A stretch of DNA of 25,924 nt, from positions 1 through 25,924 of the forward strand of contig CAZTLE010000034.1 in the NCBI GenBank assembly GCA_964614415.1, written 5' to 3'. The notes beneath the pieces were generated by a model. That model did no database searches, was not told the origin of the DNA, and saw only the letters and a list, made by a program, of their open reading frames with translations. The DNA is from CAZTLE01 sp964614415 (GTDB taxonomy: Bacteria > Bacteroidota > Bacteroidia > Flavobacteriales > Flavobacteriaceae). Shown piece by piece: positions 1 through 6,461 of this stretch (position 1 is the first letter of the stretch; each line of letters opens with the position of its first letter). The position numbers and the translations under genes are program-made.

Positions 1-495
1 ACAGTGATTCGAAGTCAGCAAGTCAAACAAATTCTGGAGGCTGTGCCACATTGGACCATAAGATGGGGTAATACAGTATTGCTGCTCATAGTTGCCGGGC
101 TTCTATGCGCAACCTGGTTTATTCGGTATCCTGAAGTAGTTAATACAGAAGCAGAGCTCACGACCTACCGGCCGGATGAAAACCGCTATGTAGTGAACGG
201 ATGGGTGCCGGATGCAGAGGCTCATAAAATCAGCACCGGACAACATGTCGAAATGAGCATCCCGGTATTTCCCGACGACCGCTACGGAAAACTGATCGGA
301 AACATTTCCTATGTGGCCGGCGTACCTAATTCAGAGGGGCTCTATCGATTTGAAGTTACCTTACCGAATGGACTGAGAACTTCCAACAATGAACAGCTAC
401 CCTATACTGCAGGTCTGGTTGTGAATGCCGAGATCATTACGAACGATCTGAGGTTGCTGGAGCGAATCTTCAGCAAGGCCGGAGCGTCCTTCTAA
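1..495 (+). CDS. HlyD-like membrane-fusion protein lacking the coiled-coil arm, 5' end outside window
   Basis: The frame is open to the window edge. A GTG at 4 is possible, but the true start probably lies upstream. About 163 residues are visible: a short cytoplasmic stretch, one membrane segment (about residues 22-40) ending in WFIRYPEVV, then a beta-rich region with FPDDRYGKLIGNISYV and ending LRLLERIF. Both ends match the flavobacterial HlyD-type adaptor of peptidase-containing ABC exporters from memory of that family. Those adaptors are usually about 350-450 residues, with a long alpha-helical hairpin between the membrane segment and the C-terminal barrel. Here that middle is missing and only about 30 residues separate the parts. 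The reading frame is intact across the join, so it is either a genuine minimal adaptor or an old in-frame deletion. An ABC exporter gene upstream would be expected but is outside the window. Confidence 0.6.
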   Translation, partial: TVIRSQQVKQILEAVPHWTIRWGNTVLLLIVAGLLCATWFIRYPEVVNTEAELTTYRPDENRYVVNGWVPDAEAHKISTGQHVEMSIPVFPDDRYGKLIGNISYVAGVPNSEGLYRFEVTLPNGLRTSNNEQLPYTAGLVVNAEIITNDLRLLERIFSKAGASF

Positions 496-587
496 GTCAA
501 TATGGATCATCTGGTTAAGAGCGCATGATGGTCTGACATGACCGCTTACTAAATAGATGTGACCATTGGATAATTTCTATCGGGCTT

Positions 588-619
588 TTTCGTTAGTTAG
601 GGTAATTTACCTAAGTTTG
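588..619 (+). promoter_or_regulatory. Bacteroidetes-type promoter for the sensor kinase operon
   Basis: TAAGTTTG at 612-619 matches the Bacteroidetes -7 consensus TAnnTTTG. A T-rich TTTC lies 20 bases upstream at 588-591, where the -33 TTTG is expected. The -7 element ends only 4 bases before the ATG at 624, so transcription would begin at or beside the start codon. Confidence 0.4.
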
Positions 620-623
620 AGGC

Positions 624-2474
624 ATGTTCAGACTAGCCATCCTCGTCGCACTGCTATTTGGGCTATCCCTGGCCGGTTGTGACCCAAAAACCGATTCTTC
701 TCATACCATTGACCGCATTGTCGCGTTACAAGAAAAACTTGCAGAACACGATGGGGATTCCAGTGCTATTTTTTTGAAAGAGCTTCGGGAGTTGACTTTT
801 GAAGATTCCTTTCTAGTCCCAGATTCGCTGAAAGCAGAAACAGAGTATTTAACAGGTCTTGAAGTTAGAAAAAGTGGTAATCTGGATAGTGCTTCTTTTC
901 ATTTTCAAAATTCAGCAAACTTGGTTAATGATTCCATATCGAAAGATCGGCACGCCTCTTATTTTAGCGCGACATGGTTTGCATACTATCGCTTACAAAA
1001 GTTTGGAGATTGCATGGCCCTCAATCGTCAGTTTAGGTCTTTAATTGCTGATACGACCTGGCATGAAATGATGATCAGGACTCACTACTATAACGAACGT
1101 GTTTACGCAGCAATAAAGGAATATGACAGTTCTTTGGTCCACAATAAAAAGAGGGTCGCTGCTATAAGAAACGTCGAGGATACCATTAATATAGCAGGTG
1201 CCCTGGTTTCTCGTGCAGAACTTTACTTTTATCACTTCGATAATCCCAAGAAGGCCTTTAGTATCCTTGATTATTTAATAGCAAGAGATAGTGTTCTTAC
1301 AAATAACTACAAAAGGCAATTGTATGGAACCTATGGTATTTTCCTGTATTACCAGGGAGAATTTGAAAGAGCCTTGGGTTACTATAAAAAAGGACTTGAG
1401 TTTATTAAACAACGAAGAGAATCTCGATCTAAATTCTCTCAGCTTGCCAATTCATACAATAACATAGGTGAAGTACATATTGATCTCAAATTATATGAGA
1501 CTGCCACCAAATATTTGGATACGGTAAGAGACCTCGGATTTGATAAAATCGACACCAGAATACAGAAAGATTATCTTAGATATCGTCTGCGTATAGCATA
1601 TGAAACCGGAGGGAATTTCGCAGATATTCTTGATGACCTCAAGAGTATCGACGATCATAGAGAACAGGTGTATCTTGACAAATCTGAGCAGGAACTAGTC
1701 GCTTTATCAAATGCTAAAGAATACGAAAAACAACTCCTTGCCGAGAAGCAGGAAACGGAAATTAGGAACCTGCAGCTTCAAAACCGTTTCCTAATTGCTA
1801 TTGCGATTGCAGCCCTATTAATCGGGGTAGGGATATTCTTTTTTAGAAACCGCAAATTGCGTTTCGAAAGAAGTCAGCTACAAATGCAGCAACGTCTGCT
1901 GGGAACCCAGATGAATCCGCATTATACATCCAATGCGCTTTATTCTGCCCAGAACCTTATCAAGACCAACCCTAAAGAGGCGGCACAATTCTTGCTGCGT
2001 TTTTCTCGACAATTGCGTTTGGTGTTGGAAAATTCTACCCGCAATTATGTCGATCTGGAAGACGAACTGGATGCGCTTAAGGCCTATTTGGAGTTGCAAC
2101 AATTTCGATTTCCGGAAAAGTTCGATTACTCCCTTGAGCTTCAAGGTTTCGAAGAGGATGAACCCATTTTTATCCCTCCCATGCTTATTCAACCCTTCGT
2201 CGAAAATAGTATTGAACATGGGTTTGCAGGTATTGAACGTAAGGGAATGATACAGATTTCCATGAAAAAAGAAGAACGCACAATTCGCTGCACTATAAAA
2301 GACAATGGTATTGGCTTAAACGGTGATACTGACGCAAGGGGATCCTCCTCCACCTCCCTTATTTCAGAATTCATCAAAAAAGCCACCGGGACTGAGGTCT
2401 CGAGAACGAGTACTCAAGATTCCGGAACCGTTGTACAGTTTGCCATACCTTTCAAATATACAGACCATGATTAA
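624..2474 (+). CDS. LytS-type sensor histidine kinase with lipoprotein signal and TPR-like sensor region
   Basis: This 616-residue kinase probably phosphorylates the overlapping LytTR regulator. Residues 1-19 form a lipoprotein-type signal (lipobox LAGC, Cys19). Residues about 60-350 are helical and look like TPR repeats, with EFERALGYYKKGLEF as a clear repeat. A coiled stretch leads to one membrane helix at about 388-407. The cytoplasmic part is a His_kinase (PF06580) domain: phospho-acceptor His433 in QMNPHYTSNAL, then an HATPase with N-box QPFVENSIEHGF (523-534) and G1 box DNGIGL (560-565). The usual NPHFIFN is changed to NPHYTSN, which is uncommon, although the His is kept. If Cys19 is lipidated the protein has both a lipid anchor and an inner-membrane helix. 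Otherwise the N-terminus is a second membrane segment. The end overlaps the next gene by 8 bp. Confidence 0.9.
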   Translation: MFRLAILVALLFGLSLAGCDPKTDSSHTIDRIVALQEKLAEHDGDSSAIFLKELRELTFEDSFLVPDSLKAETEYLTGLEVRKSGNLDSASFHFQNSANLVNDSISKDRHASYFSATWFAYYRLQKFGDCMALNRQFRSLIADTTWHEMMIRTHYYNERVYAAIKEYDSSLVHNKKRVAAIRNVEDTINIAGALVSRAELYFYHFDNPKKAFSILDYLIARDSVLTNNYKRQLYGTYGIFLYYQGEFERALGYYKKGLEFIKQRRESRSKFSQLANSYNNIGEVHIDLKLYETATKYLDTVRDLGFDKIDTRIQKDYLRYRLRIAYETGGNFADILDDLKSIDDHREQVYLDKSEQELVALSNAKEYEKQLLAEKQETEIRNLQLQNRFLIAIAIAALLIGVGIFFFRNRKLRFERSQLQMQQRLLGTQMNPHYTSNALYSAQNLIKTNPKEAAQFLLRFSRQLRLVLENSTRNYVDLEDELDALKAYLELQQFRFPEKFDYSLELQGFEEDEPIFIPPMLIQPFVENSIEHGFAGIERKGMIQISMKKEERTIRCTIKDNGIGLNGDTDARGSSSTSLISEFIKKATGTEVSRTSTQDSGTVVQFAIPFKYTDHD

Positions 2475-3207
2475 AGCGCTTATTATCGATGACGAGGCCT
2501 TTGTCCGGGAGGAGATACGGGAACTGCTCGATGAGCAATTCAGTAAAGACCTTGTCATTGTGGGGGAAGCACATAGTGTTTCATCGGGAATATCGGCAAT
2601 CGAAAAGTTCGAGCCCGATTTGTTATTCCTTGACATTCATTTGGAAGACGGTACCGGTTTCGATCTGCTGGAACAGAGTTCATATGATAAATTCGACATC
2701 ATCTTTATAACCGGATTTGATCAGCATGCCATTAAAGCCATTAAAGTAGGGGCTCTGGATTATATCTTGAAACCGGTAGACCCTGAAGAATTTAATCAGG
2801 CCGTTGAAAAAGCCATCCAGCACAGCTCGGCCGAAAACAACCTTGAAAAGCTTATTGAGGTCTCCAGCGAGTACTTCCGGGGTGCGAAGAAAAAACGGGT
2901 TATCCTGAAGACGGCGGACACCGTGTATGCCATCTATGAAGACGATATTATCTATTGCCGATCGGACGGTAATTACACCACATTTTACACCCAACAAATG
3001 GAGAAGATCCTGGTCTCCAAGTCCATCAAAAAAGTAGAAGAGATCTTATCTGAGGACACCTTTATTCGCTGTCATCAGTCTTACATTGTCAACAAAAAAC
3101 ACGTCCTGAAATACAATAGGCAGGGTGTACTTGTTGTCCACTTAGATTTCAAAGTTCCGGTGTCGAGCCGGAGACGGGATTATGCGCTGAAAAAAATCTT
3201 CGATTAA
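2467..3207 (+). CDS. LytTR-family response regulator, partner of the overlapping kinase
   Basis: The 246-residue protein has a receiver domain (about 1-120) with acidic pair Asp8/Asp9, phospho-acceptor Asp56 in FLDIH, Thr82 and Lys102 in LKPVD. The C-terminal LytTR DNA-binding domain spans about 145-246, with YCRSDGNYTTFY and RCHQSYIVNKKHV as family hallmarks. I chose the ATG at 2467, which gives MIKALIIDDE, the normal receiver start. The frame is open further upstream to 2323, but that stretch lies inside the kinase gene and has no receiver features. The 8-bp overlap with the kinase implies translational coupling and a dedicated pair. Its targets are not shown; the lipoprotein at 3322 is one possibility. 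Confidence 0.93.
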   Translation: MIKALIIDDEAFVREEIRELLDEQFSKDLVIVGEAHSVSSGISAIEKFEPDLLFLDIHLEDGTGFDLLEQSSYDKFDIIFITGFDQHAIKAIKVGALDYILKPVDPEEFNQAVEKAIQHSSAENNLEKLIEVSSEYFRGAKKKRVILKTADTVYAIYEDDIIYCRSDGNYTTFYTQQMEKILVSKSIKKVEEILSEDTFIRCHQSYIVNKKHVLKYNRQGVLVVHLDFKVPVSSRRRDYALKKIFD

Positions 3208-3268
3208 ACGGATTTGAAATCGACCCTCACGAATATGAAATATATAACAACGTATATAAGGTAGGACC

Positions 3269-3298
3269 TTGTCCTTTCCTTGAATTAATCTAGTATTG
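3269..3298 (+). promoter_or_regulatory. Probable promoter of the lipoprotein at 3322
   Basis: TAGTATTG at 3291-3298 is one base from the TAnnTTTG -7 consensus. A TTGT at 3269-3272 sits 18 bases upstream. The predicted transcript would start near 3303 and leave a leader of about 20 bases. Confidence 0.35.
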
Positions 3299-3321
3299 TA
3301 CCGAAATTAAAAATTACACTT

Positions 3322-4107
3322 ATGAAAACGACACGCTATTTATTACTCCTCGCAGTAATCCTTTTTGCATTCAGTTGCACAACTGATTCGGAGACACTTG
3401 CTCCCGAATCTCAAGAGAACCTGACCACTGTTCTTGCCAACAGTGAAACCGAAGAAGCTCCATTGTTCGGAAGAGGCCCATCTCAGTCCTATGACCAACT
3501 GGAAAACTACTCTCAAATAACCAGTTTTGTTGTTGCCAAGGTCATATTCAATCACTCTGGTGCTGAAAGGCAACAGTTTTTAAATGAATTGGGTAGTGGA
3601 GACACAGTTTTGGTCTCAGATCTGTTGGGATCTCAAGCTAATGGCACGGCCTTTAAAAACAGGTTTATTGACTATCTCGAGATTTTGATTGACCCAGGTC
3701 TGTGTCATTCTTTATGTTGCCCGGGAGGTGAAGACGATCCACCATTTGGAGAAGATGGAGATCACTCCGGAGGTGACATCAATGTACTGGTTAGCGAGTT
3801 CATCGATTATGTAACAGTGGACAACTGTATCGAGATCTTTGTTCCTAACACATTGAATTTCCAGGGTCAAAATGTCAAGATCGCATCGACGGCACATCCA
3901 TTGACTAGCCTTCCGTATCACACCGGATATGAAAGAGGTTATGACATCGCGCCCTGTAAGGTTACCAGAGCTTTTCAAATCAACCAAAATTATGTGAACA
4001 ATAACTCCAACGTTTTGGTTGCACGACCCTATCGCACTCCGTTGAATATGAATTGTGCGTACACAGAATATGCAGGAATTAATTTCAACCTGTTCCTGAA
4101 TAACTAA
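3322..4107 (+). CDS. Secreted lipoprotein of unknown function
   Basis: The 261-residue product has a clear lipoprotein signal ending AFSC (Cys19) followed by an acidic, unstructured linker. I do not recognise the family. Near the middle is a Cys cluster (CHSLCC) followed by an acidic, Gly-rich stretch (GGEDDPPFGEDGDHSGGD), which could bind metal. The C-terminal half has more scattered Cys residues and an Asn-rich beta-like pattern. The gene stands alone: its own likely promoter lies upstream and a strong terminator follows. It sits between two LytTR regulators, so regulation by one of them is plausible but unproven. Confidence 0.8.
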   Translation: MKTTRYLLLLAVILFAFSCTTDSETLAPESQENLTTVLANSETEEAPLFGRGPSQSYDQLENYSQITSFVVAKVIFNHSGAERQQFLNELGSGDTVLVSDLLGSQANGTAFKNRFIDYLEILIDPGLCHSLCCPGGEDDPPFGEDGDHSGGDINVLVSEFIDYVTVDNCIEIFVPNTLNFQGQNVKIASTAHPLTSLPYHTGYERGYDIAPCKVTRAFQINQNYVNNNSNVLVARPYRTPLNMNCAYTEYAGINFNLFLNN

Positions 4108-4132
4108 ATTCTGATTAAATATTTTTATTAAT

Positions 4133-4160
4133 AACCGCTTGCATTGCAAGCGGTTTTTTT
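4133..4160 (+). terminator. Rho-independent terminator after the lipoprotein
   Basis: A perfect 10-bp stem (AACCGCTTGC / GCAAGCGGTT) with a 3-base ATT loop is followed by a run of T. It begins 26 bases after the lipoprotein stop codon. Confidence 0.9.
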
Positions 4161-4181
4161 ATTTCTATATACCAGAATTAA

Positions 4182-4251
4182 ATGGTTAGGACAATTAGTT
4201 GTGTTAATTTCATATTTTTAGGAAATCTGCGTTATTAGCAAACCTAACCAT
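4182..4251. promoter_or_regulatory. Spaced 9-bp inverted repeat before the second LytTR regulator
   Basis: ATGGTTAGG at 4182-4190 is matched exactly in reverse complement by CCTAACCAT at 4243-4251, 52 bases apart. The second arm ends 8 bases before the ATG at 4260. The GTTAG core partly resembles LytTR half-sites, which contain GTT. An autoregulatory operator is inferred; LytTR sites are more often direct repeats about one or two helical turns apart. Confidence 0.35.
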
Positions 4252-4259
4252 CAGACCCA

Positions 4260-5009
4260 ATGGTTGCAAGTAAGATCAAAACACTCATTGTTGAGGACGA
4301 ACTCTCATCACAGCAATTTATCTCTCAAATCCTTGAACGGAATTTTTCGCATCTCGATGTCGTTGGTGCCGCGCAAAGTGTAAAAGACGCTGTAGCACTC
4401 ATTGAACGGGAGCAACCTGAATTATTACTGTTGGACATCGAACTTTCCGACGGCACCTCCTTTGAAATTTTCGACAAAGTGTCCAAACACGATTTTGAAG
4501 TGATCTTTGTCACTGCTTTCGACAATTATGTGGAGCGGGCCATGGAGCATTTTGCATTGGGGTATGTGGTAAAACCTGTCGACGAAACCAAGCTCGTCAA
4601 AGCCATTCAGCGCTACATAGATCTTAAGGACCGCGTCTTTGCGCTTAATAAATTTCGCGCACTTCAGGACTTCATGACGCAGTCCAATCCGAACTTACTG
4701 GTCAATACGGGAGATCAGCATGTTTCCGTAAAGATCGGTGATGTAATAAAATGCGTTGCCGACGGGAACTATACCCATTTTCATATGGCCAACAGCCGCC
4801 CTCTCATGGCTTCAAATTCGCTTAAATATTACGATGATCTCTTTACCATAAAAGGGTTTTTCAGGGCCAACCGCTCCACACTCATCAATGTGAAGCATAT
4901 CCTGTCGATCTACAAAAAGGAGACCATCGTGTTGTCCAACAAAGACAAGGTGCAGGTGTCCAAAAGAAAACGGTCTTCCCTTAACGACCTTATCTCCTCC
5001 ATTTCGTAG
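4260..5009 (+). CDS. Orphan LytTR-family response regulator
   Basis: The 249-residue protein has the same architecture as the regulator at 2467. Its receiver domain has acidic pair Glu12/Asp13, phospho-acceptor Asp59 in LLLLDIEL, Thr85 and Lys105 in VVKPVD. The LytTR domain spans about 145-249 and contains CVADGNYTHFH and FFRANRSTLINVKHIL. No kinase gene adjoins it. It could be served by the kinase at 624 or by an unlinked one. The two regulators share the fold but are clearly diverged, so this is not a recent duplication. The terminator at 4133 and its own upstream region indicate independent transcription. Confidence 0.92.
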   Translation: MVASKIKTLIVEDELSSQQFISQILERNFSHLDVVGAAQSVKDAVALIEREQPELLLLDIELSDGTSFEIFDKVSKHDFEVIFVTAFDNYVERAMEHFALGYVVKPVDETKLVKAIQRYIDLKDRVFALNKFRALQDFMTQSNPNLLVNTGDQHVSVKIGDVIKCVADGNYTHFHMANSRPLMASNSLKYYDDLFTIKGFFRANRSTLINVKHILSIYKKETIVLSNKDKVQVSKRKRSSLNDLISSIS

Positions 5010-5239
5010 TTCCCGTTTACATACTATTTCCGGTCACTTATCATTCCAAACAGACCGCTACTAATTTCAGTCTTTTGGAAATGTCGCGGACCTGGTATTT
5101 TAGTCCTGACTTTAATTAGACAATAGAGTCATAACGAAGTTCGATGGAAATTCAGGGGTGCGCCGGTGCATGTTAAAAAATTATTTGAGGACAAGGCCGG
5201 AGGGGGGAAAGCATCCCTGGTTTCTTTAGACAAATCCCA

Positions 5240-6349
5240 CTAAGACGATTTTACATCCAGAGCATCCCGTAGCGCATTGCCCATGAGCATGAACGCGGTA
5301 ACAAGGCTCATAATGGCAATACCCGGAATAATCGCCAAATACGGTTTGCCCAAAATTATATACGCGTAGTGATCTTTTATAATTCCTCCCCAGCTAGGCA
5401 TGGGTGGCTGCGCACCTATCCCCAGAAAACTCAAGCCGCTTTCGATCAATATGGCTGAAGCAAAATTGGCGGCAGAAATAATGATAACAGGAGCCATGCT
5501 GTTTGGTAAGATATGCCGGGTTATGATACGCCAATCTTTAAAGCCCAGCGCCCTCGCAGCGGTTACATATTGCATTTGTTTAACGCTCATTACCTGACCG
5601 CGTACCACCCGTGCCACCTCTACCCACATAGTAAGTCCCACGGCAATAAATACCTGCCAAAACCCCTTCCCGAGGGCCAGTGTAATGGCAATTACCAGCA
5701 AGAGTGTTGGGATGGACCAGGTGACATTGATGAGCCACATGATCGCGGCATCGACCTTACCTCCAAAATATCCGGCTACAGCACCCAAAGTGATCCCGAT
5801 GAGCAGGGAAATAAAGACCGCCACAAAGCCTATGGCCAATGAGATCCGTATGCCTATGAGCATTCTGCTCAACAGGTCTCTGCCGTATTTATCGGTTCCC
5901 AGCAGGAACTTCTTTTCAGAAATGTATTGCTTCGGAATGTCTTCCGGAGCTGCGACATTCGGGAACTGAGACACCTCGTACTCCTTGCGGAGCCCCTCAG
6001 CACCTTCCGAAGTATATTCCATGATCTCAATACCATTATCGGTCACCTTGTATTCCGAAATGGGAATCTCGGTATTGGCATTCTGTCTTCCAAAGAAAAA
6101 CACAGCCAGCCCGTTTTGCTTTTCTACTTCAGCCGGGATGGTAAGCATGGTCACCTTAAATCCAGGTGACTTTGAATGCACCGAGAGATGCATCTGATTG
6201 GCATTTCGGGAATTATCGGGAGCCAGTGCATAGGCGAAGATCGCCACCAACACCGCTATAGTGAGAAATACGAAACTAAAAACGCCCCAAATGTTCTTCC
6301 TGAACTTTCGGAGCGCTATTTTCGTTAACGATGTGGCTTGCGATTTCAC
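5240..6349 (-). CDS. OppC/DppC-type ABC transporter permease
   Basis: This 369-residue inner-membrane permease should move peptides or a similar solute as half of a permease pair. The first membrane helix is at about 19-43. The family motif LLGTDKYGRDLLSR is at 149-162, followed by five more hydrophobic helices. The cytoplasmic EAA-like loop that contacts the ATPase is AARALGFKDWRIITRHILPN (264-283). Between helix 1 and the GTDKYGRD motif there is a roughly 100-residue extra periplasmic segment, longer than in the proteobacterial proteins. No OppB, ATPase or binding-protein gene is adjacent, so its partners must be encoded elsewhere. It lies 105 bases downstream of the protease gene on the same strand, with repeats in the gap. 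Confidence 0.92.
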   Translation of the reverse strand: MKSQATSLTKIALRKFRKNIWGVFSFVFLTIAVLVAIFAYALAPDNSRNANQMHLSVHSKSPGFKVTMLTIPAEVEKQNGLAVFFFGRQNANTEIPISEYKVTDNGIEIMEYTSEGAEGLRKEYEVSQFPNVAAPEDIPKQYISEKKFLLGTDKYGRDLLSRMLIGIRISLAIGFVAVFISLLIGITLGAVAGYFGGKVDAAIMWLINVTWSIPTLLLVIAITLALGKGFWQVFIAVGLTMWVEVARVVRGQVMSVKQMQYVTAARALGFKDWRIITRHILPNSMAPVIIISAANFASAILIESGLSFLGIGAQPPMPSWGGIIKDHYAYIILGKPYLAIIPGIAIMSLVTAFMLMGNALRDALDVKSS

Positions 6350-6374
6350 ATCGTAAAGGTAGGATTTTAAGCCG

Positions 6375-6409
6375 GAAGACTGAAGCCCGAAGTCAGATGT
6401 CTGAAGACT
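6375..6409. repeat. Degenerate heptamer array, GAAGNCN type (5 units)
   Basis: Five consecutive 7-base units are visible: GAAGACT, GAAGCCC, GAAGTCA, GATGTCT, GAAGACT. Period 7 holds without gaps. It lies between the permease and protease genes. No coding function is apparent. Confidence 0.75.
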
Positions 6410-6426
6410 GGTAACCTGATTCGGTT

Positions 6427-6461
6427 CTATCCACTAACCTCTACCCTCTATTGTCTAATTC
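6427..6461. repeat. Degenerate heptamer array, CTANNNT type (5 units)
   Basis: Five consecutive 7-base units are visible: CTATCCA, CTAACCT, CTACCCT, CTATTGT, CTAATTC. The last unit supplies the stop codon (TAG on the minus strand, 6455-6457) of the protease gene. The unit differs from that of the neighbouring array but has the same period. Confidence 0.7.

Noticed and set aside
2323..2466. Upstream in-frame extension of the first LytTR regulator
   Set aside because: It lies inside the kinase gene in another frame, and the receiver domain starts properly at the ATG 2467.
5044..5080. 7-bp inverted repeat TTCCAAA / TTTGGAA in the 5010-5239 gap
   Set aside because: The 23-base loop, short arms and lack of a T-run make it neither a convincing terminator nor an operator; I see nothing else in this gap.
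6375..6461. CRISPR-like array
   Set aside because: Units are 7 bases, degenerate and without spacers.
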